Source of the DNA: Paractinoplanes deccanensis
GTDB lineage: Bacteria; Actinomycetota; Actinomycetes; Mycobacteriales; Micromonosporaceae
Assembly: GCF_016862115.1 (NCBI RefSeq)
Contig: NZ_BOMI01000038.1
Span: forward strand, 1-58,108
DNA length: 58,108 bases
Reading direction: 5' to 3'
The notes beneath the pieces were generated by a model that worked only from the letters and a program-made list of their open reading frames with translations, was not told the DNA's origin and made no database searches. Position numbers and translations under genes: made by a program. Of the stretch, positions 27,209 through 35,113 are shown piece after piece; position 1 is the first letter of the stretch; every line of letters begins with the position of its first letter.

Positions 27209-27219
27209 AGCTCTGAGCT
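27209..27219. promoter_or_regulatory. Perfect 11-bp palindrome AGCTCTGAGCT
   Basis: Two 5-base arms around a central T, 27 bases upstream of the first LAL gene start and inside the divergent promoter region shared with the NB-ARC regulator. A candidate operator; the binding protein is not known. Confidence 0.35.
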
Positions 27220-27243
27220 GCGGAAGCGACCATGCAGAAAGCA

Positions 27244-27260
27244 GGCAGAACACTTCTGCC
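27244..27260. promoter_or_regulatory. Perfect inverted repeat GGCAGAA-CAC-TTCTGCC
   Basis: Seven-base arms with a 3-base spacer, near the middle of the 143-base gap between the divergent LAL and XRE/NB-ARC genes. A further GCAGAA at 27234-27239 lies 11 bases before the left-arm copy (27245-27250), one helical turn away. The layout suggests an operator for one of the flanking regulators. Confidence 0.5.
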
Positions 27261-27325
27261 GGTCGTCGCCCGTGGGTGCGAAGTAGCGGAAAACGGGCGT
27301 AGAGACCGGTGTTATGGGGAGGGTC

Positions 27326-28441
27326 ATGTCGGCGGTTCCGCTGGGGCGGCGGCTGCGCGGCTTGCGGCAAGCGGCGGGGCTCACGCTGGAGGCGCTCGCC
27401 GCGCGCTCCGGCGTCAGCGTCCGCGCGATCAGCGACATCGAGCGCGGCCGGAGCCTCGAGCCCCAGGCCCGGACCGTTCGCGCGCTCGCCGACGCCCTGG
27501 AAGTGGGCGACGCCGACCGGACGGCGTTGTACGAGGCGGCCCGCCCACCGGCCGCGGAGGCACCGCCGCTGTGCCTGCTCCCGGCCGACCTGCCGGACTT
27601 CACCGGGCGCGCCGCCGAGCTCGCGCGGCTCGGCGAGCTGATGCGGCCGGGCGGTTCGGTCGTGCTGTGCGGCCCGCCCGGCATCGGCAAGACGGCGCTC
27701 GCGGTGCACGCCGCCCACGCCTCCTGCGACCGGTTCCCCGGCGGGCGGCTCTTCGTCGACCTCCGGGGCCTGGAGCCGGCGCTCGTCGCGTACCGCCTGC
27801 TGCGGGCCTGTGGGGTCGAGGAGACCGCGATCCCCGCCGCCGCCGAGGACCGCGCCGACCTGCTGCGACGCACTCTGGCCGAGCGCACGCGCCTGCTGAT
27901 GCTCGACAACGCCGCGGACGAGCCGCAGGTCCGGCCGCTGCTGCCGCACGACGGCGTCACCACCGTGGTGATCACCGCCCGGTCGCCGCTGACCGGGCTG
28001 ATCGGCGCCGAGCGGCTGCGGGCCGGGCCGCTCGGTGACGACGACGCGGCGGCGATGCTGCGCGCCGTCGTCCACGCGGACGGCGACGACCCGGCGCTGC
28101 ACGAGATCGCGCGGCTCTGCGGCAACTACCCGCTGGCCCTGCGGATCGCGGGCAGCCGCCTGCTCAGCCGGCCGGGCTGGACCGCGGCGACGCTCGCCGA
28201 CCGGCTGGCCGACCCGGCGCGGCGGCTCGACCGGCTGGTGGCGGGCGACCTGCGGATGCGCGACGCGCTCGCGAGCGCCTGCGAACGGCTCTCCCCCCGG
28301 AGCCGGTCCGTGCTGCGGGCGCTCGCGCGCGGCGAGACCGTCGACGCCGACGACCAGGTCGACGAGCTCGCCGAGGCCGGGCTGATCACCCGTGCGGGCG
28401 TACCGGAGCTCGTCAGGCTGTTCGTGCTCACGACACCGTGA
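27326..28441 (+). CDS. XRE helix-turn-helix / NB-ARC regulator without TPR domain
   Basis: 371 residues from the ATG at 27326, chosen because GGGGAGGG lies just before it; an ATG at 27314 adds four residues. Residues 5-65 are an XRE-type helix-turn-helix (L-R-Q-A-A-G-L-T-L-E-A-L-A, then S-V-R-A-I-S-D-I-E-R-G). A P-loop NTPase follows with G-P-P-G-I-G-K-T-A-L (about 114-123), the L-L-M-L-D-N-A Walker B and a G-N-Y-P-L-A-L-R motif typical of AfsR-like NB-ARC proteins. The usual TPR sensor region is absent: the protein ends soon after the winged-helix segment. It is divergent from the LAL operon. Confidence 0.85.
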   Translation: MSAVPLGRRLRGLRQAAGLTLEALAARSGVSVRAISDIERGRSLEPQARTVRALADALEVGDADRTALYEAARPPAAEAPPLCLLPADLPDFTGRAAELARLGELMRPGGSVVLCGPPGIGKTALAVHAAHASCDRFPGGRLFVDLRGLEPALVAYRLLRACGVEETAIPAAAEDRADLLRRTLAERTRLLMLDNAADEPQVRPLLPHDGVTTVVITARSPLTGLIGAERLRAGPLGDDDAAAMLRAVVHADGDDPALHEIARLCGNYPLALRIAGSRLLSRPGWTAATLADRLADPARRLDRLVAGDLRMRDALASACERLSPRSRSVLRALARGETVDADDQVDELAEAGLITRAGVPELVRLFVLTTP

Positions 28442-28507
28442 CGGCCGGCCGCCGGAACGTCCGGTCGTCCTCGGTCCACGGGCCGATCTCCTCGAGCGGC
28501 TCGGCGA

Positions 28508-29551
28508 TCAGCGCACCAGCCGCACGGGCCGGGCGCCGACCGGGACACGCACGATCTGGTAGGGCGGGATGCGGTCGTCCACACCGCCGTTGAAGAGCGG
28601 GGAGCGGGGCAGCTGGTTGACGCTGACGTAGAGGTGGCCGTCCGCCGCCAGCGCCAGGGTGTCCGGCCAGAGGGCGCCGGGCGCGTGCAGCAGCGTCGAC
28701 CAGGTGCCGTCGGCAGCGCGCTTGAGGACGGCGCTGTGCTCGTACGCGGTGGCGTACAGCGCTCCCTCGGTGTCGGACTCGAGACCGTCCGAGGCGCCCT
28801 TGTCGCCGTGGTCGGTGACCTGCCGGGCGACCTCGTCGTCGCGCAGCGAGCGGTCGAGCAGAGCCGCGGTGGGCACGCTGTAGAGCCGGCGGCTGGAGAG
28901 CGGGCAGAACCAGAGCCGCTCGCCGGTCGCGTCGATCGCGATGCCGTCCGCGCCGACGACGTAGTTGTCCCGCACGACGCCCTGCACGACCGCGCGGAAG
29001 CCGTCGACCGCGCGGGTGCTCGCGTAGCCGCGCAGCCGCGACCAGCTCTCGCCGGTGGCCAGGTCGACGACGATCAGGGCGCCTTCGGGCTGCGAGTCGG
29101 TGATGTAGGCGTACCCGGCCTCGCCGCGGGAGAGGTCGAAGCGCACGTCGTTCAGATAGGTCGTGGGCGTGAGGGCCGCGGCCGACGGCCGGACGATCCG
29201 CACCAGGCCGCCGGTGGCCGGGTCGATCTCGACCAGCTTGGGGCCGTTGTCCACCCAGGGGGCGAAGGCGAGGCTGCCGGTGTCGAGCAGCCAGAGGTGG
29301 CCGCGCGGGTCCACCACGACGCTCTGCACCGAGATCAGGTGCTCGTCGTTGAACTCGCGGCTCGGATACGGGACCGGCTTGCCGTCGACGATCTCGGCGA
29401 CCGTGTAGGGAACCTCGTCGCCCCACCGCGGCACCGAGACGAAGACGCGGCCGTCGTCGGTGACGGTCACGCCCGTCGGCATCAGGTCGTGCAGTTCGGC
29501 GACTACCTCGAAGTCCGGCGCGACCCACGCGCCCAGTGCGTCAGCTGTCAT
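28508..29551 (-). CDS. Yellow/major royal jelly-type beta-propeller (SMP-30-like)
   Basis: 347 residues from the ATG at 29551. The whole length is a six-bladed propeller with repeated strands such as V-V-V-D-P-R-G-H-L-W-L-L-D-T-G, Y-L-N-D-V-R-F-D, A-Y-I-T-D-S and G-I-A-I-D-A-T-G-E-R-L-W-F. These match the MRJP/Yellow family rather than true SMP-30 gluconolactonase. No secretion signal is seen. Bacterial members are poorly characterised and are sometimes annotated as lactonases or L-dopachrome tautomerase-related. It is divergent from the alcohol dehydrogenase gene across 135 bases. Confidence 0.8.
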   Translation of the reverse strand: MTADALGAWVAPDFEVVAELHDLMPTGVTVTDDGRVFVSVPRWGDEVPYTVAEIVDGKPVPYPSREFNDEHLISVQSVVVDPRGHLWLLDTGSLAFAPWVDNGPKLVEIDPATGGLVRIVRPSAAALTPTTYLNDVRFDLSRGEAGYAYITDSQPEGALIVVDLATGESWSRLRGYASTRAVDGFRAVVQGVVRDNYVVGADGIAIDATGERLWFCPLSSRRLYSVPTAALLDRSLRDDEVARQVTDHGDKGASDGLESDTEGALYATAYEHSAVLKRAADGTWSTLLHAPGALWPDTLALAADGHLYVSVNQLPRSPLFNGGVDDRIPPYQIVRVPVGARPVRLVR

Positions 29552-29686
29552 GGGCCCAGACTGTCCGGCTTCGCCCGCCCGGCCACCCGTACGTCGACTG
29601 GCCGGTGCCGAGATCCCAGTCGACATACGCATGGTCGCGCGCTCTCCCGGGGGCACCGTCGCGGGAAACGACCGAAAGGACCGACC

Positions 29687-30649
29687 ATGCGCGCGGTAGC
29701 CGTCACCTCCGCCCATCGCCTCACCGACGTCCAGGCCCCCGAGCCCACTCCCGGGCCGCACGACCTGCTGGTGCGGGTGCACGCCGTCTCCGTCAACCCC
29801 GTCGACGTGCAGAGCGCCGGCCGCGGGCACGGCATCCTCGGCTACGACGCCGCGGGGGTCGTCGAGGCGGTGGGCCCCCGGGTCAGCCGGTTCCGGCCCG
29901 GCGACGAGGTCTACTACGCCGGGAGCATCCGCCGGCAGGGCAGCAACGCCGAGCTCCAGGTGGTCGACGAGCACATCGTCGGCCGCAAGCCGGCGAGCCT
30001 GGACATGGCCGAGGCCGCGGCGCTGCCGCTGACCACGATCACCGCGTGGGAGGCGCTCTTCGACCACCTGCGGCTGGACGCGTCGAGCTCCGGCACCATC
30101 GTGGCGCTCGCCGCGGCCGGCGGCGTCGGCTCGATGATCACCCAGCTGGCCCGGGAGCTCACCGGCCTGACCGTCATCGGCACGGCGTCCCGCCCGGAGT
30201 CGCGGAAGTGGGCCCTGGAGATGGGCGCCCATCACGTGATCGACCACCACGCCGGCCTCGCCGATCAGGTGCTGAAGCTGGCCCCCGACGGCGTCGAGTA
30301 CGTCTTCTCGCCGCACTCGAAGGGCAACGTCGACGAGTTCGCGAAGCTGCTCAAGCCGTTCGGTCACGTGGTCGCGATCGACTCGGTGGACAGCGTGCAG
30401 GAGCTGAAGTCCAAGAGCATCACGTGGCACTGGGAGCTGATGTTCACCAAGCCCCTGTACGCCCCGGACGACGACAGCCAGGGCCGCCTGCTCGACGAGG
30501 TGGCCCGCCTGGTCGACGCCGGCCTGATCCGCACCACGCTGACCACCCGGCTCGGCCCGGTGAACGCCGCGACGCTGACCGAGGCGCACCGCCTGGTCGG
30601 CACGGGCAAGGGCTCGAACGTGGGCAAGGTCGTCGTCGCGGGCTTCTGA
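29687..30649 (+). CDS. Zinc-type alcohol dehydrogenase/quinone oxidoreductase family protein
   Basis: 320 residues. The GroES-like N-terminal part has V-S-V-N-P-V-D-V and G-Y-D-A-A-G-V-V-E-A-V-G. The Rossmann fold has A-A-A-G-G-V-G-S-M-I. The catalytic-zinc Cys and His ligands of classical enzymes are absent, so it belongs to the zinc-free MDR branch (ZADH/quinone reductase type) and should reduce enones or quinones with NADPH. AAAGGA lies 6 bases before the ATG. A strong hairpin terminator follows the stop by 9 bases. Confidence 0.88.
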   Translation: MRAVAVTSAHRLTDVQAPEPTPGPHDLLVRVHAVSVNPVDVQSAGRGHGILGYDAAGVVEAVGPRVSRFRPGDEVYYAGSIRRQGSNAELQVVDEHIVGRKPASLDMAEAAALPLTTITAWEALFDHLRLDASSSGTIVALAAAGGVGSMITQLARELTGLTVIGTASRPESRKWALEMGAHHVIDHHAGLADQVLKLAPDGVEYVFSPHSKGNVDEFAKLLKPFGHVVAIDSVDSVQELKSKSITWHWELMFTKPLYAPDDDSQGRLLDEVARLVDAGLIRTTLTTRLGPVNAATLTEAHRLVGTGKGSNVGKVVVAGF

Positions 30650-30658
30650 CGCAGGCGC

Positions 30659-30693
30659 AAAGGGAGGGCCGCCGGATCGGCGGCCCTCCCTTT
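30659..30693. terminator. Bidirectional hairpin terminator
   Basis: AAAGGGAGGGCCGCC pairs perfectly with GGCGGCCCTCCCTTT: 15 base pairs around the 5-base loop GGATC. It sits between the convergent dehydrogenase and PEBP genes and works as an A/U-flanked hairpin in both directions. Confidence 0.9.
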
Positions 30694-30704
30694 CCCGCTG
30701 CGTG

Positions 30705-31229
30705 TCAGGCGGAGAAGTACGGCGTGAGGACGGCGCGGGCCAGGGTGTGCCCGGCCAGGTTGAAGCCGAGGAACGCCGGCGTCGACTCCTTGTCGATGCC
30801 GATCGACTCGACGTCCACGGCGTGCACGGCGATGAAGTAGTCGTGGCGGCCGCTGCCGGCCGGCGGGGCGGCGCCGATGTAGCGGCGCAGCCGGGCGTCG
30901 TTGGCGAGCTGCCACGCGCCCTCGGGCAGCAGGGCGTTGTCCGCGGAGCCGGCGCCGGTCGGCAGCGAGGTGACGGTGGACGGGATGTCGGCCACGGCCC
31001 AGTGCCAGAAGCCGGAGCCGGTCGGCGCGGTGGGGTCGTAGACGGTGACCACGAAGCTCTTGGTCTCCGCCGGGAAGCCGCTCCAGCTCAGCTGGGGCGA
31101 CACGTCGTCGCCGCCCGCGCCGAAGACGCCGCTGGCCTGCGCCGGCTTCATCTCGGCGCCGTCGGCCACGTCGGTGCTGGTGACGGTGAAGGCCGGAACC
31201 TTCGCGATCAGGTCGTAGGGGGTGCTCAC
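30705..31229 (-). CDS. YbhB/YbcL-type PEBP family protein
   Basis: 174 residues. The phosphatidylethanolamine-binding signature appears as V-T-V-Y-D-P-T-A-P-T-G-S-G-F-W-H-W (about 60-76), with the second ligand-site motif G-R-H-D-Y-F-I-A-V-H-A-V. Bacterial members bind anionic ligands or lipids; their function is mostly unknown and some inhibit serine proteases. The GTG start overlaps the stop of the mannosyltransferase gene by 4 bases, so it is translated as part of that operon. No signal peptide is seen. Confidence 0.93.
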   Translation of the reverse strand: MSTPYDLIAKVPAFTVTSTDVADGAEMKPAQASGVFGAGGDDVSPQLSWSGFPAETKSFVVTVYDPTAPTGSGFWHWAVADIPSTVTSLPTGAGSADNALLPEGAWQLANDARLRRYIGAAPPAGSGRHDYFIAVHAVDVESIGIDKESTPAFLGFNLAGHTLARAVLTPYFSA

Positions 31230-32407
31230 GGTCGCTCCCGCAGGTCGAGGTCGTCAGGGACTCCTCGAACGTAGGGAGGGCGGCGCCGGGCCGTATAAGT
31301 CGCTCGACCGGGCGGTTCGAGCGCCACCAGCAGGGCGACGGCGATCCAGACGTACGTGTTGCTGCCGACCGCGGCGAGGAAGCCGTCCGCGCCCGCCCAC
31401 CAGAGCCAGACGACGCTGCTGCTGAGCACGACGTAGGCGGCGAACAGGAGCGCGAGGGCACGCCGGTCGTGCCGGCCGAGGGCACGGTCCACCAGCAGGA
31501 ACATCGCGGGCAGCAGCCACACCAGGTGGTGCACCCAGGTGACCGGGCTGAGCAGGCAGGCCACGATGCCGGTCAGCGCGAAGCCGGTGACGTCGTCGCG
31601 CACCCGGCGGACCGCGAGCCACCAGATGACGAGGATCACGGCGGCCGCGACGAGCCACCAGACCGCCGGGGCGCCGAGCCGCGCGACGACGCCGCGCAGC
31701 GACTGGTTGGAGACGTACTCGAGCTTGCCGACCCGGCCGGTGTCCCAGAGCGTCTCGGTCCAGAACCGGCGCGACGTGTCCGGGGCGACGAGGAACGCGA
31801 GCAGGGTGGCGCCGGCGGCGGTGGCCGAGGCGACGGCGGCCGCCCGGTACTGCCGGGTGAGGATCAGGTAGCCGATGAAGACCGCGGGCGTCAGCTTGAT
31901 CGCGGCGGCGATGCCGATGCCGAGGCCGCGCCACTGCGTACGGCGAAGGTCGGAGCAGACGAGCACGAGCAGCGCGAGGTTGACCTGACCGAAGCTGAAC
32001 GTGTCGCGGGCCGGCTCGAAGACCAGGACGGCGAGGAAGACCAGCGAGGCGGACATCCACAGCGGCCACCCGTGGCGGCGCAGCACCGGCACGACGTACC
32101 AGCGCAGCAGCACGGCGACGCAGGCCGCGTTGAGCACCACGCCGCACGCGACGGCGACCGGCCAGCTCGTCAGGGCGAGCGGGCTGAACACCAGGGCGGC
32201 GAACGGCGGATAGGTGAAGCCGTACTCGGTGCCGTCGTAGAGGAAGTCGTAGAGCTCGCCGCCGTCGACCAGCCAGTAGTGCACCGCGCCGCGATAGACG
32301 CCGAGGTCGAAGAACTCGCGGAACGTCGGCACCGTCACCAGGAAGACGCCGACGGCGATCGCCGTGACGGCGACCACCACGATCTGGGCACGCGGGCGGA
32401 GAGTCAT
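31226..32407 (-). CDS. GT87 polyprenol-phosphate-mannose alpha-mannosyltransferase
   Basis: 393 residues with about ten membrane helices. The first outer loop carries the GT87 signature: F-F-D-L-G-V-Y-R-G-A, then G-F-T-Y-P-P-F-A-A-L, with the catalytic Asp in F-D-L. R-D-T-F-S-F-G-Q-V-N follows further on. Enzymes of this family (PimE-like, DUF2029) add alpha-1,2-mannose from polyprenyl-phosphate-mannose to phosphatidylinositol mannosides or lipomannan outside the membrane. Its ATG overlaps the stop of the MptB-like gene, and its stop overlaps the PEBP start. Confidence 0.88.
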   Translation of the reverse strand: MTLRPRAQIVVVAVTAIAVGVFLVTVPTFREFFDLGVYRGAVHYWLVDGGELYDFLYDGTEYGFTYPPFAALVFSPLALTSWPVAVACGVVLNAACVAVLLRWYVVPVLRRHGWPLWMSASLVFLAVLVFEPARDTFSFGQVNLALLVLVCSDLRRTQWRGLGIGIAAAIKLTPAVFIGYLILTRQYRAAAVASATAAGATLLAFLVAPDTSRRFWTETLWDTGRVGKLEYVSNQSLRGVVARLGAPAVWWLVAAAVILVIWWLAVRRVRDDVTGFALTGIVACLLSPVTWVHHLVWLLPAMFLLVDRALGRHDRRALALLFAAYVVLSSSVVWLWWAGADGFLAAVGSNTYVWIAVALLVALEPPGRATYTARRRPPYVRGVPDDLDLRERP

Positions 32408-33786
32408 CGGGTGGCCAGCTCTCGGGCGGGCACGGCCGCCAGCCGTACGAGGAGGAAGCCGGACACGCCGAGAAGCGCGCCGGACGTGGCGAGCAGGAAC
32501 TCCTCGGCGTCGACCGCGAACCCGTCCGGCAGCACGGCCAGGGCCAGCACCGCGCAGGCGACGGCGAGCGCGCGCCGCACCCAGCGGTGACCGGCCGCGG
32601 CCGCGAGCGGCACCAGGCCCCAGATCAGATACCACGGGCGCAGCGCCGGGCCGAACACGACGACCGCGACCAGCACGATCCCGAGGCCGTAGAGGACGCC
32701 GAGCTCCTTGATCTGCGACCAGACGAGACCCGCGACGATCAGCGTGGCGAGCACGCCGGCCCAGCGCCACAGGTTCTGGGTGAACGCCGCGCCGACGCCG
32801 TCGTCCTCGAGCAGGCCGGCGGTGGCGCGGCCGAGCACGTTGACCAGCGACAGGTTGTGCGGCGAGATCGGGGTGTCCAGCGTGCCCAGCCAGCCGTACC
32901 CGGTGCCGGCCACGGCGGTGAGCGCGGCGGTCGAGACGGCGGCCGTGACGGTGACGGCGGTGGCCGCCCGGAGAAGCCGCAGGCGCCCGCCCATCCGGCC
33001 CGCCCAGATCAGCGCGACGGCGGCGAGCCCGGCGACGGCGGGCACCTTGACCAGCGCGGCGGCGACCACGAGCACCGAGCCGAGCACGGGGCGGTCCCGG
33101 ACGGCGGCGGCCAGCCCGGCGGCGAGCAGCCCGACCATGAGCGCGTCGTTGTGCGCCCCGCCCACGAAGTGGATCAGCACGAGCGGGTTGAGCACGGCCA
33201 GCCACAGCGCCGAGGACGGCCGGATCCCGGTGCTGCGGGCGAGGATCGGCACGACGTACGCCAGCAGGGCGAGCCCCGCGACCGCCACCAGCCGCATCGC
33301 GACCACCCCGCCGAGCAGGTGCTCCCCGCCGAAGGCCCGGGCGACCGCCAGGAAGACCGGCCCGTACGGGCTGGGCGTGTGCTGCCAGATCTGAGGCACC
33401 TGCGCGGCGATGAACCCGCCGAGGCTCGCCGGCCCCTGCCGATAGACGTCGAACCCCCGGCCGGCCATCAGCCCCTGCGCGAGATAGCTGTAGACGTCCC
33501 GGCTGAACACCGGCGGCGCCAGCATCAGCGGCGCCGACCAGAGCGCAGCCGTCCACCAGTGCGCCCGCACGTCGTCGCCGTGCCGGGTCGCCTGGCCGTA
33601 CCACCACCAGGCGAGCAGGAGCAGGGCGAGCCCGCTGTAGACCGCGACCAGCCCGAGCCGCACATGGGTCAGCCCGGCGAAGAAGCTCACCCCGACGGGC
33701 AGCGCCCCCGCCCCCAGCCCACCCACGGCGACAAGCAGACCCCCGGCAAGCCCGACGGCGCGCGACCCGCCGTGATCCCCGAACAC
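32404..33786 (-). CDS. MptA/MptB-type alpha-1,6-mannopyranosyltransferase
   Basis: 460 residues with about 12-13 predicted helices. The diagnostic loop S-R-D-V-Y-S-Y-L-A-Q-G-x-M-x-x-x-G and the following W-Q-H-T-P-S-P-Y-G-P-V match the polyprenol-phosphomannose-dependent MptB family, which builds the alpha-1,6-mannan backbone of lipomannan. H-N-D-A-L-M lies in a later loop. The GTG start is not preceded by a strong ribosome-binding site. It leads the operon with the GT87 gene and the PEBP gene. Together the two GT-C enzymes could make the backbone and the branches. Confidence 0.9.
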   Translation of the reverse strand: MFGDHGGSRAVGLAGGLLVAVGGLGAGALPVGVSFFAGLTHVRLGLVAVYSGLALLLLAWWWYGQATRHGDDVRAHWWTAALWSAPLMLAPPVFSRDVYSYLAQGLMAGRGFDVYRQGPASLGGFIAAQVPQIWQHTPSPYGPVFLAVARAFGGEHLLGGVVAMRLVAVAGLALLAYVVPILARSTGIRPSSALWLAVLNPLVLIHFVGGAHNDALMVGLLAAGLAAAVRDRPVLGSVLVVAAALVKVPAVAGLAAVALIWAGRMGGRLRLLRAATAVTVTAAVSTAALTAVAGTGYGWLGTLDTPISPHNLSLVNVLGRATAGLLEDDGVGAAFTQNLWRWAGVLATLIVAGLVWSQIKELGVLYGLGIVLVAVVVFGPALRPWYLIWGLVPLAAAAGHRWVRRALAVACAVLALAVLPDGFAVDAEEFLLATSGALLGVSGFLLVRLAAVPARELATR

Positions 33787-33868
33787 CGCAGCACCATCTC
33801 AGTGACGGGTGTCGAAGCGGGGACAACCTCCCGACCGCCACATGACACCCACGTGGCGACCCGCCGGG

Positions 33869-35008
33869 TCAGGGGTTGGTCAGGGTGCGCAGCGGGGGGA
33901 AGCCGTTGAAGCCGACCGAGGCGTAGGTGGCGGTGTAGGCGCCCGTGCCGAGGATGCGGACGACGTCGCCCGCGCGCAGCGCGAGGGGGAGCTCGTAGTG
34001 GGCGTGCTGGTACATGATGTCGACGCTGTCGCAGGTGGGGCCGGCCAGGATGACCGGGCCGGTGGGGCCGTCGTCGTGGGCGGTGGCGAGGGCGTACTGG
34101 ATGGCCTCGTCCTCGGTCTCGGCCAGGCCGCCGAAGCGGCCGACGTCCAGGTAGACCCAGCGGGACTCGTCCGAATAGGACTTTTTGGACACGAGGACGA
34201 CCTCGGCGTGCAGGACGCCGGCGGGAGCGGCGATGTAGCGGCCGGGCTCGATCATGAGCTTCGGGGCGCGGTGCCCGAAATGCCGGAACAGCGCCGCGTG
34301 GATGGCCACCGAGTAGGCGGCGATCGGGAGGGCGGAGACCCGGTAGTCGACGGGGAAGCCGCCGCCCGCGTTGAGGATGCGCGGGGAAAGTCCACTTTGT
34401 TCCAGCGTACGGAAGATGTCGGCGGCCAGGGCGACGCTGGGCTCCCACCGGCCGGGGTCGAGCTGTTGCGAGCCGACGTGGAACGCCAGGCCGGCGGGGT
34501 CGAGGCCGCACACCGCGGCCGCCTTCATCAGGTCGACGGCCATCTCGCCCGTACAGCCGAACTTGCGGCTCAACGGCCACCGGGCGCCGTCGGACGACGC
34601 CAGCAGCCGGCAGATCACCGCGGAGCCGGGCGCATGCGTGACGATCTTGTCAAGCTCGCCGGCACTGTCGAAGGCGAACAGGCGCACACCCCGGGCGTAC
34701 GCGTACGCGATGTCGCCGGGCTTCTTGATCGGGTGCCCGTAGCTCAGGTCGGCGGGCGACGCGCCCGCCGCGAGGCAGAGGTCGATCTCCGTACGACTGG
34801 CCACGTCGAACCGGCAGCCGGCCTCGACCAGCGCGCGCAGCAGGGCGGGCTCGGGGTTGGCCTTCACGGCGTAGTGGATCTCGGCATCCGCGAAGGCCGA
34901 GGCGATCCGGCGGTACTGCTCGCCGGCCACCTCCACGTCGATCACCAGGCAGGGGGTCCGGCCTACGGCGCCGAGCGCCGTCAATTCCTCATCCGCGGTC
35001 ACGGTCAT
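33869..35008 (-). CDS. Type III PLP decarboxylase, ornithine decarboxylase-like
   Basis: 379 residues from the ATG at 35008. The PLP-lysine motif H-Y-A-V-K-A-N-P lies near 44-51, H-V-G-S-Q is next, then G-G-G-F-P, the phosphate-binding E-P-G-R-Y, the substrate/dimer motif G-P-T-C-D-S-V-D, and Y-A-S-V-G-F-N-G-F at the C-terminus. This is the alanine-racemase-fold ornithine/arginine/diaminopimelate decarboxylase group. C-D-S-x-D and the length favour ornithine (putrescine synthesis) over DAP. GAGGA lies about 9 bases before the ATG. Divergent from a TrmB-like regulator. Confidence 0.87.
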   Translation of the reverse strand: MTVTADEELTALGAVGRTPCLVIDVEVAGEQYRRIASAFADAEIHYAVKANPEPALLRALVEAGCRFDVASRTEIDLCLAAGASPADLSYGHPIKKPGDIAYAYARGVRLFAFDSAGELDKIVTHAPGSAVICRLLASSDGARWPLSRKFGCTGEMAVDLMKAAAVCGLDPAGLAFHVGSQQLDPGRWEPSVALAADIFRTLEQSGLSPRILNAGGGFPVDYRVSALPIAAYSVAIHAALFRHFGHRAPKLMIEPGRYIAAPAGVLHAEVVLVSKKSYSDESRWVYLDVGRFGGLAETEDEAIQYALATAHDDGPTGPVILAGPTCDSVDIMYQHAHYELPLALRAGDVVRILGTGAYTATYASVGFNGFPPLRTLTNP

Positions 35009-35048
35009 GGCGAAGAGTCCTCGGTCGAGTGGCGGCAACTGCACACAG

Positions 35049-35078
35049 AGTATCGCTGCGAATGCGTAGAGTTGTCGA
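35049..35078 (-). promoter_or_regulatory. Candidate promoter of the decarboxylase gene
   Basis: On the minus strand TCGACA (35078-35073) and GATACT (35054-35049) are separated by 18 bases, close to the TTGACA/TATAAT consensus. The predicted start is about 35 bases before the ATG. The -35 overlaps one copy of the AGTTGTCG repeat (35070-35077). Confidence 0.45.
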
Positions 35079-35113
35079 TCCGTGGATGAACAGGCAGGTT
35101 TACAGTTGTCGCC

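Noticed and set aside
24636..27209. Long open frame opposite the first LAL regulator
   Set aside because: Glu/Arg/Ala/Gly-rich product with no motif; the minus-strand LAL protein is unambiguous.
28428..28507. Minus-strand tail reading I-A-E-P-L-E-E-I-G-P-W-T-E-D-D-R-T-F
   Set aside because: It looks protein-like and might be the end of a lost gene, but it is 80 bases, overlaps the NB-ARC gene end and has no recognisable family.
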